Assembly (NCBI RefSeq): GCF_006715055.1
Contig: NZ_VFMN01000001.1
Span: forward strand, 1,550,001-1,614,000
DNA: 64,000 nt
From: Lapillicoccus jejuensis
GTDB lineage: Bacteria > Actinomycetota > Actinomycetes > Actinomycetales > Dermatophilaceae
Direction of reading: 5' to 3'
Shown: positions 25,657 through 34,043 of the stretch, piece by piece
How the letters are laid out: the number at the start of each line of letters is the position of its first letter
Position numbering within the stretch: position 1 is the stretch's first letter
Program-made: the position numbers and the translations under genes
Notes under the pieces: model-generated
The model's database searches: none
What the model was told of the DNA's origin: nothing
Seen by the model: only the letters and a program-made list of their open reading frames with translations

Positions 25657-26394
25657 TCAGCCCGCCTGCTGCCGCAGCCCGGCGAGCAGAAGGTCCAGCC
25701 CCGCGACGAACTGCTCCCGGTCGTCGTGCTCGGCGAAGACCGGCAGGATCGAGTGCAGGAACGGGAACTCGCCCGGGTCCAGCGCCTCCCACTCCTCGAC
25801 CACCCGGTGCATGAACTGGTCCCGGTCCAGCGAGCCGTCGAGCACCTCGGGGGGCGGCTGGGTCGCGAGGTCGGCGCCCGTGCCGATGACGAAGCCGAGG
25901 ACGGCCGACACCGCGTCGAAGGTCCGCTTCGGGCCGAGTCCGAGCCGCATCACGTGCTGGCCCATCCGCTCGAAGACGCGCAGCGCGTTGGGCTGGGCGG
26001 CCGTGTTGCGCATGAAGTACGCCGCCAGCCAGTGCCGCTCGGCGACGACGTCGAACAGGACGATGGCCAGGGCGCGCAGGTCGGCGAGCGGGTCGTCCCC
26101 GTCGACGTGGGTGTCCGGTCGCTCGAGCACCCCGGCGAGGACGTGGTCGGAGGCCCGGTCGAGCAGCTCGTCCTTGCTCGAGACGTACCAGTAGATGCTC
26201 CCGACGCCGCCGCCCAGCCGTGCCGCCAGCGAGCGGAAGGTCAGGGCCGCCTCCCCCTCCTCGTCGAGGATCGCGACGGTCGCCTCGACGACCGCCTCCA
26301 GCGAGTGCGACGCACGACGCCGTACGGCGCCCCGCCCGGCGCCACGACCGGCGCGGGAGGGCGCGGGCTCGGAACGGCGACGGGGGGTGGGCAC
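25657..26394 (-). CDS. TetR family repressor of the divergent MFS exporter
   Basis: An N-terminal helix-turn-helix (FRSLAARLGGGVGSIYWYVSSKDELLDRA, about residues 50-78) is followed by a TetR_C-like ligand domain (LADLRALAIVLFDVVAERHWLA). The GTG at 26394 is used. An upstream ATG would carry translation across the operators. The gene is divergent from an MFS drug exporter, and three palindromic operators fill the 103-bp gap, so I infer repression of both genes, relieved by a transported compound. Confidence 0.88.
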   Translation of the reverse strand: MPTPRRRSEPAPSRAGRGAGRGAVRRRASHSLEAVVEATVAILDEEGEAALTFRSLAARLGGGVGSIYWYVSSKDELLDRASDHVLAGVLERPDTHVDGDDPLADLRALAIVLFDVVAERHWLAAYFMRNTAAQPNALRVFERMGQHVMRLGLGPKRTFDAVSAVLGFVIGTGADLATQPPPEVLDGSLDRDQFMHRVVEEWEALDPGEFPFLHSILPVFAEHDDREQFVAGLDLLLAGLRQQAG

Positions 26395-26425
26395 GACCCC
26401 ATTCCACCAGACGCTTGCGCGTAGA

Positions 26426-26477
26426 CCGAACGCCGTTCTATATTTCGAACGGCGTTCGATAGTCGAACGACGTTCGA
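26426..26477. promoter_or_regulatory. Three TetR operator palindromes and the MFS promoter
   Basis: The consensus TCGAACGNCGTTCGA occurs exactly at 26445-26459 and 26463-26477. A degenerate copy lies at 26426-26440. Centres are 19 and 18 bp apart. TATATT at 26439-26444 is a likely -10 for the exporter, with TTGCGC 18 bp upstream (26415-26420), so bound repressor would block it. Confidence 0.75.
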
Positions 26478-26497
26478 TACCCGAAGGAGGTCCCGCC

Positions 26498-27970
26498 ATG
26501 ACGACCACCGCCACCACCACCGGCGCACCGGCCGCCCCGTCGCCGCCCCGCACCTACTCGTCCCTGCGCGCCGCGTGGGTCCCGCTCGCCGCCCTCTGCC
26601 TGGCCTTCTTCGTCGAGATGGTCGACAACACGCTGCTGTCCATCGCGCTGCCGACCATCGGCCGGGACCTCGGCGGCGGCACGACGGCGCTGCAGTGGGT
26701 CACCGGCGCCTACTCGCTGACCTTCGGCGGGCTGCTGCTCACCGCCGGCTCCGCCGCCGACCGGCTCGGCCGCCGCCGGGTGCTGCTCGTCGGGCTCGCG
26801 GTCTTCGGCACGCTGAGCCTCGCCGTCGTCGCCGTCCGCTCCACCGGCGAGCTCATCGCGCTGCGCGCGGCCCTCGGCGTCGCCGCCGCGATGATGGCGC
26901 CGATCACCAACTCGCTCGTCTTCCGGCTCTTCGAGGACCAGGCCCTGCGGATGCGGGCGATGACCGTGATGATCGTCGTCGGCATGAGCGGCTTCGTCCT
27001 CGGCCCGCTCCTCGGCGGCACCGCGCTCGCCCACGTCGGCTGGCAGTGGCTGCTGCTCGTCAACGCGCCCATCGCGCTGCTCGCCGTCGTCGGCGTCCGG
27101 CTCGGGGTCGCCGCCGACGACCCGGACGGCCTGACGAGCGACCGGCTCGACCTGCCCGGCGCGCTGCTCTCGATCGCCACCATCGGCCTTGCGTGCTGGA
27201 CCGCGACGAGCGGCGTCGACCACGGCTGGGGCGCGCCTGTCACCTGGCTGTCGGCGCTCGGGGCCGTCCTCGCCGGGCTCGCCTTCGTGCGGCACGAGCG
27301 CCGCACCGACCAGCCGATGCTCGACCTCGGCGTGTTCACCTCCGGGACCGTCCGCGGCGCCGTCATCGCCCAGGTCGGCACGTCGATCGCCCTCGCAGCC
27401 GTGATGTTCGGCCTGATCCTGCACTTCCAGTACGCCTACGGCTGGAGCCCGGTCCGCGCCGGGCTGGCCAACCTGCCGTTCATCGCCTCGATGCTCGTCT
27501 TCACCCCCTTGGCCGAGACGCTCGTCGGCCGGTTCGGCCACCGGGTGGCCTGCCTCGTCGGCGCGGGCCTCCTGGCCGGCGGCCTCGCCGAGCTGGCGTG
27601 GGCCGTCGACCACGGGTACGTCGCCATCGCCGTCGGCATGGTCGCGATGACCGCGGGGCTGCGGGTCGTCATGACGACCTGCGCGGTCGCGCTCGTCGAC
27701 GCGATGCCGGCCAACCGCACCTCCCTCGGCACCGCCCTCAACGACACCGCCCAGGAGGTCGGCACCAGCGTCGGCACCGCCGTCGTCGGCACGCTCCTCG
27801 CCGTCCTCGTCACCCAGGTCCTGCCCGTCGGCACCTGGAGCGCCGCGCTCGTCGCGTCGTTCTTCCACGGCGAGCGCGTGACGTACGCCGTCCTGGCCGT
27901 CCTCGTCGGCCTCGTCGCCGGGTACGGCGCGCTCACCCTCACCGACTCGCGCTCCACGGACGAGCACTGA
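26498..27970 (+). CDS. MFS drug exporter, DHA2 (14-TMS) type
   Basis: The 490-residue protein has about 14 hydrophobic helices. Helix 1 has LCLAFFVEMVDNTLLSIALP, the loop 2-3 motif is GSAADRLGRRRVL, and helix 5 has the antiporter motif (MSGFVLGPLLGG). These features fit the DHA2/EmrB branch of drug:H+ antiporters. GAAGGAGGT gives a strong ribosome binding site 6 nt from the ATG. Expression should be set by the divergent TetR protein. Confidence 0.9.
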   Translation: MTTTATTTGAPAAPSPPRTYSSLRAAWVPLAALCLAFFVEMVDNTLLSIALPTIGRDLGGGTTALQWVTGAYSLTFGGLLLTAGSAADRLGRRRVLLVGLAVFGTLSLAVVAVRSTGELIALRAALGVAAAMMAPITNSLVFRLFEDQALRMRAMTVMIVVGMSGFVLGPLLGGTALAHVGWQWLLLVNAPIALLAVVGVRLGVAADDPDGLTSDRLDLPGALLSIATIGLACWTATSGVDHGWGAPVTWLSALGAVLAGLAFVRHERRTDQPMLDLGVFTSGTVRGAVIAQVGTSIALAAVMFGLILHFQYAYGWSPVRAGLANLPFIASMLVFTPLAETLVGRFGHRVACLVGAGLLAGGLAELAWAVDHGYVAIAVGMVAMTAGLRVVMTTCAVALVDAMPANRTSLGTALNDTAQEVGTSVGTAVVGTLLAVLVTQVLPVGTWSAALVASFFHGERVTYAVLAVLVGLVAGYGALTLTDSRSTDEH

Positions 27971-27987
27971 GCGCGGACCGCTCGGCG

Positions 27988-28024
27988 CGGCGCCGTACGG
28001 GAGCCACCGCTCCGTACGGCGCCG
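27988..28024 (+). terminator. Terminator after the MFS gene
   Basis: Arms CGGCGCCGTACGGGAGC (27988-28004) and GCTCCGTACGGCGCCG (28009-28024) pair with one bulged G around CACC. It ends 15 nt before the next ATG. Confidence 0.6.
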
Positions 28025-28039
28025 TGGTGTCGTAGGGGG

Positions 28040-28483
28040 ATGACCGCCATCCGCCGCTTCGACCACGTCGGGATCACCGTCGCGGACCTGCCGCGCGCCG
28101 TCGACTTCTTCCTCCGCCTCGGGCTCGAGCACGTCGGTGGCCCGCAGCCGATCGAGGGCGAGTTCATCGACGTCGTCACCGGCATCCCCGGCTCGCGCGC
28201 CGAGATCGTCATGCTCCGCGCCCCGGGCGGCGACACCTGCCTCGAGCTGTCGACCTTCCACCACCCCGACCTGCTGCCCGGTCAGCCCGACGCGATGGCC
28301 AACCACGTCGGGCTGCGCAACGTCGCCTTCGAGGTCGACGACGTGCCTGCCCTCGTCGAGCAGCTCGCCACCGACGGCTACGGCCTCGTCGGCGGCATCG
28401 GCGAGTACGAGGGCACCTGGCGGATGGCCTACGTCCGCGGCCCCGAGGGCGTGGTCGTCTCGCTCGCCCAGCGCCTGGCCTGA
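28040..28483 (+). CDS. VOC (glyoxalase/dioxygenase) superfamily protein
   Basis: The 147-residue protein has two beta-alpha-beta-beta-beta modules. Metal-ligand candidates are His in FDHVGITV (residue 8), Glu in CLELSTF, His in ANHVGLRNVAFEVDD and Glu in GPEGVVVSL. It resembles lactoylglutathione lyase-like members of the superfamily. The substrate is unassigned. Confidence 0.8.
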   Translation: MTAIRRFDHVGITVADLPRAVDFFLRLGLEHVGGPQPIEGEFIDVVTGIPGSRAEIVMLRAPGGDTCLELSTFHHPDLLPGQPDAMANHVGLRNVAFEVDDVPALVEQLATDGYGLVGGIGEYEGTWRMAYVRGPEGVVVSLAQRLA

Positions 28484-28490
28484 GTCCACC

Positions 28491-28573
28491 CGAATCGGAT
28501 TCGGTCGACTCGGCTCGGGTCATGACCCGAGCCGAGCAGGCCGAATCCGATTCGCGGTTCTTGCCAGAACCGC
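28491..28573. terminator. Nested long palindrome plus second hairpin
   Basis: An inner perfect palindrome of 28 bases (28509-28536, centre GGGTCATGACCC) lies inside outer arms CGAATCGGATTCGG (28491-28504) and the exact complement (28541-28554). A second hairpin, GCGGTTCT/AGAACCGC (28554-28573), overlaps its end. It begins 8 nt after the VOC stop codon and is followed by TTCTTGCC, so it is most likely a terminator, though it is unusually elaborate. Confidence 0.6.
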
Positions 28574-28616
28574 AAGACCTGGTGCCCGTACGGCGATCCG
28601 CCGTCACCCTGGTGGC

Positions 28617-29348
28617 ATGGCCCACCACGCGCACGAGCACCCCGACCGGCACGACCACCCGGCGCCGCCCGCGGTCGACCCGGACACCGACCCGGCGACC
28701 TTCTGGGAGGACCGGTACGCCGGCTCCGAGAAGGTCTGGTCCGGCCGGGTCAACGCGACGACCGCCGACGTCGTCGCGACCCTGCCCCGGCCCGACGGCG
28801 GCACTGCGGTCGACCTCGGCTGCGGCGAGGGGGGCGACGCGGTCTGGCTGGCCGAGCAGGGCTGGCGGGTCACGGCCGTCGACCTCTCGCCGACCGCGGT
28901 CGCCCGCGGGGCCGCCGGCGCGCAGGACCGCGGCGTCGCCGACCGCACGACCTGGGTGGCCCACGACCTCGCCACCTGGGACGGTCCGGGCGAGGAGGTC
29001 GACCTCGTCACCGCGTCATTCCTGCACTCGCCGGTCGCTCTGGAGCGTGGTGCCATCGTGCGTCGGGCCGCCGGCTGGGTCCGCCCGGGCGGGCACCTGC
29101 TGCTCGTCACGCACGTCTTCGAGAGCGCGGACGACATGCCGCCGTGGACCGGCGCCGGTGAGGACGGGGAGCGCCTCGAGATCCCGGAGATGCCCCCGCC
29201 GTCGGTCGAGCTCCCGCAGCTCGGCCTCGACCTCGACGCGTGGGAGGTCGTGACCGCCGAGGTCCGACGCCGCGAGGCGTCCGACCCGCGCGGCTCGGGA
29301 AGCGTCTTCCCGGTCAAGGACGGCGTCCTGCTGCTGCGCCGCCGCTGA
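28617..29348 (+). CDS. Class I SAM-dependent methyltransferase
   Basis: After a His/Pro-rich N-terminus (residues 1-22, MAHHAHEHPDRHDHPAPP, perhaps metal-binding), the protein has FWEDRYAGSEKVWSGRVN, motif I VDLGCGEGGDAVWLA, VTAVDLSPTAV and LVTASFLHSP. Members of this family next to metal or oxyanion genes include tellurite- and thiopurine-type methyltransferases, but no such neighbours exist here. CACCCT lies 6 nt before the ATG. The substrate is unknown. Confidence 0.82.
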   Translation: MAHHAHEHPDRHDHPAPPAVDPDTDPATFWEDRYAGSEKVWSGRVNATTADVVATLPRPDGGTAVDLGCGEGGDAVWLAEQGWRVTAVDLSPTAVARGAAGAQDRGVADRTTWVAHDLATWDGPGEEVDLVTASFLHSPVALERGAIVRRAAGWVRPGGHLLLVTHVFESADDMPPWTGAGEDGERLEIPEMPPPSVELPQLGLDLDAWEVVTAEVRRREASDPRGSGSVFPVKDGVLLLRRR

Positions 29349-29349
29349 G

Positions 29350-30261
29350 TCAGCGCGGGCCGAGGACCTCCTCGCCCACCTCGGCGAGCGTCGCCCGCAG
29401 GTGCCGCAGCAGGGGGTCGCGCTCGCGGGCCGTGCGCCACGCGAGGACCACGGGCCGGCGCGGCACCGGCTCCTCGACCGGGACCGCGACCACCCCGTCC
29501 GGCAGCGGCCCCCGCCCGAGCCGGGGGATGAGCGCGACCGCCGACCCAGCGGCGACGTACGCGATCTGCGAGGCGAACTCGCTCGACCAGTAGCGGGCGA
29601 CCGGTGCCCGGCCGAGCCGGGCGAACATCTGCAGCAGCCACTGGTGGCAGACCGACCCGGTGTGGACCGAGGACCAGATCTCGTCGGCGAGGTCGGCCGG
29701 GGTGACCGACGAACGGGCGGCGAGTGGGTGGCCGGCCGGGAGGACGACGTCGGCGACGTCCTCCCCGACGAGCCGGGTCGAGACCTGCGGCGGCAGGTGG
29801 GCGGGCAGCCCGACCCACGAGTGGAGCAGCGCGAGGTCGACCTCGCCGCGCTCGAGGGCCTCGGTGGCCTGGGGCGGGTCGCGCTCGATGACGTGCAGCT
29901 CGAGGTCCGGCGCGCTCTCCCGCAGCCGCGCCGTCGCCGGCGCGACGATGGCCCGCTCGCCGGTGGAGAACGTCGCCAGCGACACCCGCCCCTGCAGCCG
30001 GTGGACCGTGCCGACGTCGGCGCGGAAGGAGTCGAGGTCATCGAGCAGGGCGTGCGCCCGCGCGGCCGCGAGCCGGCCGGCCTCGGTGAGGACGACGCCG
30101 CGCCCGACCCGCTCGGTCAGCTCCACCCCGAGCTCGCGCTCGAGCCGGCGCAGCTGCTGCGAGACGGCCGACGGGGTGAAGCCGAGGGAGTCGGCGGTCG
30201 CGGCGACGGTGCCGGTGGACTCCAGGGTGACGAGCGAGCGCAGCGCCCCGACATCGACCAT
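29350..30261 (-). CDS. LysR family transcriptional regulator
   Basis: The 303-residue protein has the LysR winged helix at residues 1-60 (LRSLVTLESTGTVAATADSL, then TPSAVSQQLRRLERELG) and a periplasmic-binding-protein-like effector domain (VSLATFSTGERAIVAP onwards). TAGCGT lies 6 nt before the ATG. It is divergent from the EamA transporter at 30334, which is the likely target. It converges on the methyltransferase gene (1-nt gap). Confidence 0.88.
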   Translation of the reverse strand: MVDVGALRSLVTLESTGTVAATADSLGFTPSAVSQQLRRLERELGVELTERVGRGVVLTEAGRLAAARAHALLDDLDSFRADVGTVHRLQGRVSLATFSTGERAIVAPATARLRESAPDLELHVIERDPPQATEALERGEVDLALLHSWVGLPAHLPPQVSTRLVGEDVADVVLPAGHPLAARSSVTPADLADEIWSSVHTGSVCHQWLLQMFARLGRAPVARYWSSEFASQIAYVAAGSAVALIPRLGRGPLPDGVVAVPVEEPVPRRPVVLAWRTARERDPLLRHLRATLAEVGEEVLGPR

Positions 30262-30333
30262 GTAGCCACGCTACCGAATCTCACCGAGAAGATGTCGCTG
30301 GACTGACGGGCCGCCGTACGGTGTCATCGTCGG

Positions 30334-31257
30334 GTGGCTCCTCGACACGTCGGTCTCGCGCTCCTGGTCGTCCTCATCTGGGGCGTCAACTTCGTCGTCA
30401 TCCACGAGGGCCTGCCCGGGATGCCGCCGCTGCTCTTCGCGGCGATCCGCTTCGCCGCCGTCTGCCTCGCGCTGCCCTTCGTCAAGCGCCCGGCCATCCG
30501 CTGGCGCGACCTCGCCGCCGTCGGGCTGCTGATGTCGGCCGGGCAGTTCGGGTTCCTCTACTCGGCGCTCGCGGCCGGTCTCGCCTCGGGCCTGGCCTCG
30601 CTGGTCCTGCAGGCCCAGGCCCTCTTCACCGTCGTCATCGCCGCGCTCGTGCTGCGCGAGAAGCCGCGCCCGGTCCAGGTCGGCGGTCTCGTCGTCGCGC
30701 TCGTCGGCCTCGTCGTCGTCGCCCTCGGCCGCTCGGGCGCCACCCCGCTGACCGGCCTGCTCCTCTGCCTCGGGGCCGCGGCCTGCTGGGGCGCCGGCAA
30801 CGTCGCCGCCCGCCGCTGCGCCGGCGCCTCCGGCCTCGGGCTCACCGTGTGGGGGAGCGTCTTCGTCCCCGTCCCGCTGCTCGCGCTGTCGCTCCTGCTC
30901 GACGGGCCGGCGGCGATCGGCACGGCGCTCACCCACGTCGGTCTCGCCGCCGTCCTCTCGACCGCCTACACCGTCGTGCTCGCCTCGCTCGTCGGCTACA
31001 CGATCTGGAACGGCCTCCTCGGGCGCTACCCCGCCGCGAGCGTCGCGCCGTTCACGCTGCTCGTCCCCGTCGTCGGGCTCTTCGCCGGCTGGCTCGTCCT
31101 CGACGAGCGTCCGGTCGCGGCGTCGTTCGTCGGTGGGGCGCTGCTGCTGGTCGGGGTCGCCGTCGTCGTGGTGGGCCCGCGGGTGCTCGCAGCGCGCACC
31201 GCCCGCCGGGAAAAGCGCGAGCGCCCGATCCCGGTCACCGGCACAGTGGGCGGGTGA
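30334..31257 (+). CDS. EamA/DMT superfamily transporter
   Basis: The 307-residue protein has ten hydrophobic helices in two EamA repeats, opening with HVGLALLVVLIWGVNFV and with ACWGAGNVAARR starting the second repeat. Members export amino acids and metabolites (RhtA/YdcZ/EamA types). GTG 30334 begins the gene. Its stop overlaps the next start (GTGA at 31254-31257), so the two are translationally coupled. It is probably controlled by the divergent LysR regulator. Confidence 0.85.
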   Translation: MAPRHVGLALLVVLIWGVNFVVIHEGLPGMPPLLFAAIRFAAVCLALPFVKRPAIRWRDLAAVGLLMSAGQFGFLYSALAAGLASGLASLVLQAQALFTVVIAALVLREKPRPVQVGGLVVALVGLVVVALGRSGATPLTGLLLCLGAAACWGAGNVAARRCAGASGLGLTVWGSVFVPVPLLALSLLLDGPAAIGTALTHVGLAAVLSTAYTVVLASLVGYTIWNGLLGRYPAASVAPFTLLVPVVGLFAGWLVLDERPVAASFVGGALLLVGVAVVVVGPRVLAARTARREKRERPIPVTGTVGG

Positions 31258-32417
31258 CCAGCACCCACGTCAGCCGCGTCCTGCCCGGCCGCACCGCGGG
31301 GGAGGTGTACGGCGTCGCCCGCGACCTCGACCTGCTCCCGCACTGGGCGCACGGGCTCGCCGAGGGCGACCTCACGCGCGACGGCGACCGGCTCGTCCTC
31401 GACTCGCCGATGGGCCGGGTGCAGGTGCGCTTCGCGCCGCTCAACGCGTACGGCGTCCTCGACCACGACGTCACCCTCCCCGACGGGACCGTCGTCGCCA
31501 ACCCGCTGCGGGTGCTGCCGCACCCCGACGGCGCCGAGCTCGTCTTCACCCTCCGCCCGCTCGGGCGGCCCGAGGCGGAGGTCGCCGCCGACGCGGTCCT
31601 CGTCGCCGCCGACCTCGAGCGGCTGGAGGCGCTCGTCGCGCGGGTCGCCGCGGGGGAGGGTCCGGTGACCACCCCGCCCGCCCCGAGCAGCGACCTGTGG
31701 GACGAGGAGGACGCGCGCACGTACGACGACGCGTGCGCCGACCTCTCGACGCCGCAGGCCCTTGGCCCCACCCTCGACCTGCTCGAGGGGCTGGCCGAGG
31801 GCGGGTCGGTCCTCGAGCTCGCGGTGGACACGGGTCGGGTCGCGATCCCGCTCGCCGAGCGCGGTCTCGCCGTCAGCGGCATCGAGCTGTCGGCGCCGAT
31901 GATCGACCGCCTGCACGAGAAGCGCCCCGACCTGCCCGTCGTCGTCGGCGACATGGCGACCGCGACGGCGCCTGGGTGCGGCACGTTCTCGCTCGTCTAC
32001 CTCGTCTTCAACACCATCGGGAACCTGCGCACCCAGGCCGAGCAGGTCGCCTGCTTCGCCAACGCCGCCCGCCACCTGCGACCCGGAGGCCGCTTCGTCG
32101 TCGAGCTGTGGCTGCCGCCGCTGCGGAAGCTGCCGCCCGGCCAGGAGGCCGTCCCCTTCGACGTCGGCGACGAGCACCTCGGGTTCGACACGTACGACGT
32201 CGTCACCCAGCAGGGCACGTCGCACCACTACACCCGCGAGACCGACGGTCGCTTCCGCTACGGCACGAGCAACTTCCGCTACGTCTGGCCCGCCGAGCTC
32301 GACCTCATGGCCGCGCTCGCCGGCCTGACGCTGGAGCGGCGGACGGCGGACTTCGCCGGGGCGCCGTACACCGGCGAGAGCACGAGCCACGTCTCGGTGT
32401 GGCGCACCGCAGGCTGA
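31254..32417 (+). CDS. SRPBCC-methyltransferase fusion protein
   Basis: Residues 1-140 resemble an SRPBCC polyketide-cyclase-like domain (VSRVLPGRTAGEVYGVARDLDLLPHW). Residues 150-387 form a SAM-dependent methyltransferase (YDDACADL, VLELAVDTGRVAIPLAERG, ELSAPMIDRL, VYLVFNTIGNL). The frame is open throughout. An internal GTG at 31665 with GGGGGAGGG just upstream could start a separate methyltransferase, so both a fusion and a shorter product may be made. It overlaps the EamA stop by 4 nt. Confidence 0.75.
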   Translation: MTSTHVSRVLPGRTAGEVYGVARDLDLLPHWAHGLAEGDLTRDGDRLVLDSPMGRVQVRFAPLNAYGVLDHDVTLPDGTVVANPLRVLPHPDGAELVFTLRPLGRPEAEVAADAVLVAADLERLEALVARVAAGEGPVTTPPAPSSDLWDEEDARTYDDACADLSTPQALGPTLDLLEGLAEGGSVLELAVDTGRVAIPLAERGLAVSGIELSAPMIDRLHEKRPDLPVVVGDMATATAPGCGTFSLVYLVFNTIGNLRTQAEQVACFANAARHLRPGGRFVVELWLPPLRKLPPGQEAVPFDVGDEHLGFDTYDVVTQQGTSHHYTRETDGRFRYGTSNFRYVWPAELDLMAALAGLTLERRTADFAGAPYTGESTSHVSVWRTAG

Positions 32418-32420
32418 TCC

Positions 32421-32777
32421 TCAGGCGTGGCCCTCCCACTGCTGCACGTTGACGACGGCGCCGCCGGGCGCGCGGACGAAGAAGCGGCGCACGCCCCACG
32501 GCTCGGTCGTGAGCGGGTGGAGGATCTCCAGCCCGGCGGCGCGGGCGGCGTCGTACGCCTGCTCGACGTCGTCGACCTTGACCGACAGGTCCGGGCGCAC
32601 CGTGGCGGTGGCGTCGGCGACGACGACCTGCAGGCGTTCGCCGTCCTCGCCGACGAAGCGGGTGACCCAGTCCAGCCCCAGGCTCTCCTCGCGCATGCCG
32701 AGGACGCCCTCGAAGAACGCGGCCGAGGACGCGAGGTCGTCGGCGGGCAGGTCGGCCGCCACCCAGTGCACACCCAT
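32421..32777 (-). CDS. VOC superfamily protein
   Basis: The 118-residue protein has the glyoxalase-like layout: MGVHWVAADLPADDLASSAAFFEGVLG, RLQVVVAD, LSVKVDDVEQAYDAARAAG and a C-terminal VVNVQQW. The last segment lacks the usual Glu (VNVQQ in place of ELxQ), so metal binding may be altered. TACGGT lies 7 nt before the ATG, so it is probably leaderless. It is divergent from the nucleotidyltransferase gene, only 24 bp away. Confidence 0.75.
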   Translation of the reverse strand: MGVHWVAADLPADDLASSAAFFEGVLGMREESLGLDWVTRFVGEDGERLQVVVADATATVRPDLSVKVDDVEQAYDAARAAGLEILHPLTTEPWGVRRFFVRAPGGAVVNVQQWEGHA

Positions 32778-32784
32778 GCCGACG

Positions 32785-32794
32785 ACCGTAGCCT
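32785..32794. promoter_or_regulatory. Overlapping divergent -10 elements
   Basis: Minus-strand TACGGT (32790-32785) and plus-strand TAGCCT (32789-32794) share the TA at 32789-32790. Each is 7 nt from its start codon (ATG 32777 and GTG 32802), so both messages would be leaderless and mutually exclusive at initiation. Confidence 0.5.
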
Positions 32795-32801
32795 TCGGAA
32801 G

Positions 32802-33560
32802 GTGCACCCCACCCTCCTGCGGCTCGACCGGCTCGCCGAGCACCTCGCCCACGACGACGGGGTCGTCGCCGTCCTCGGGGTCGGCAGCGCCGGCACCGAG
32901 ACCGAGCGGTTCGACGACCACTCCGACATCGACTTCTTCGTCGTCACGGCCGACGAGGCAGCACAGGACCGGCTCATCGCCGGCGTCGGCTGGCTGGAGG
33001 GGTTCGGCGGCGAGGTCGTGTGGAGCTACGTCAACTCCCGCCACGGTCGCAAGGCCCTCCTCCCCGACGGACTGTTCCTCGAGTACGCCGTCTTCACCGC
33101 CGACGAGCTGCCGACGATGTCGTACGCCGGCGCACGGGTCGTCTGGCGCCGGGACGGCTACCCCGCTCCCGAGCAGGCGCGGAACATCCCGACCGCGGCG
33201 GACACCGTCGCCTTCCACGTCGACGAGGCCCTGGGAAACCTCATCGTGGGACTGCACCGTGACCTGCGCGGCGAGCGCCTGACGGCGATGCGCTTCGTCC
33301 AGGTCTTCGCCGTCGACCACGTCCTCGCCGTGGCCCGCCTTCAGCCCGACCCCGACGAGCCGGGTTGGGTCCTGCCCGACCCGTTCGAGGGAACCCGGAG
33401 ACTAGAGGAGTCCCGGCCCGCCCTGGCCCGCTCCGTCGCCCGGATGACCCAGGGCTACGGCCGCACCCTCGAGTCGGCGGCCGCGGTCCTCGACTGGCTC
33501 GTCGCGCACGGCGACCCGGACCCTGCCGCGGTGAACGCCGTCCGCGGGCTGCTGGCGTGA
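32802..33560 (+). CDS. Nucleotidyltransferase-fold protein
   Basis: The N-terminal motif GSAGTETERFDDHSDIDFFVV is the GS-x10+-DxD signature of the pol-beta-like nucleotidyltransferase superfamily. The rest (residues 70-252) is helical and resembles aminoglycoside/lincosamide nucleotidyltransferase-like or DUF4037-type proteins. The natural substrate cannot be assigned. GTG 32802 is supported by TAGCCT 7 nt upstream. Confidence 0.75.
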   Translation: MHPTLLRLDRLAEHLAHDDGVVAVLGVGSAGTETERFDDHSDIDFFVVTADEAAQDRLIAGVGWLEGFGGEVVWSYVNSRHGRKALLPDGLFLEYAVFTADELPTMSYAGARVVWRRDGYPAPEQARNIPTAADTVAFHVDEALGNLIVGLHRDLRGERLTAMRFVQVFAVDHVLAVARLQPDPDEPGWVLPDPFEGTRRLEESRPALARSVARMTQGYGRTLESAAAVLDWLVAHGDPDPAAVNAVRGLLA

Positions 33561-33579
33561 CCGGCCGAGGAGGACGGCC

Positions 33580-33945
33580 ATGACGGTGACCGGCATCGGC
33601 GGATTCTTCTTCCGCGCCCAGGACCCCGCAGCCCTCAGCGCCTGGTACGCCCGTCACCTCGGGGTCGGGACTGGCGAGTACGGCACGTGGGAGACGAGTG
33701 CCGGCCCCAGCGTCTTCGCCGCCTTCCCCGCGGGCAGCGACCAGCTCCCCGCCGACCGCCCCTGGATGCTCAACCTCCGGGTCGAGGGACTGGACGCCCT
33801 CGTCGCCTCCCTGACCGCGGCCGGGGTGGACGTCGTCACCGACCCTGCGTGGGACGGGCCGGAGGTCGGCCGCTTCGCGCGGATCCACGACCCGGAGGGG
33901 AATCCCGTCGAGCTGTGGGAGCCCGCCACCACGCCCGAGGGCTGA
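33580..33945 (+). CDS. VOC superfamily protein (bleomycin-resistance-like)
   Basis: The 121-residue protein has FFFRAQDPAALSAWYARHLGV, MLNLRVEGLDALVASLTAAGV and the C-terminal HDPEGNPVELWEP, with Glu as a typical metal ligand. It follows the nucleotidyltransferase gene by 19 nt and GAGGA precedes its ATG, so the two are probably co-transcribed. Third VOC gene in 6 kb. Confidence 0.82.
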   Translation: MTVTGIGGFFFRAQDPAALSAWYARHLGVGTGEYGTWETSAGPSVFAAFPAGSDQLPADRPWMLNLRVEGLDALVASLTAAGVDVVTDPAWDGPEVGRFARIHDPEGNPVELWEPATTPEG

Positions 33946-34043
33946 GCACCGGGCGTCGAGGGGTGAGACGGTGGTGAGAGTCACGTCTCACCCCGAGACG
34001 GCGGGCGGTGGACGGCACCCCCTGGCCGGGGCAGGATGCGAGC

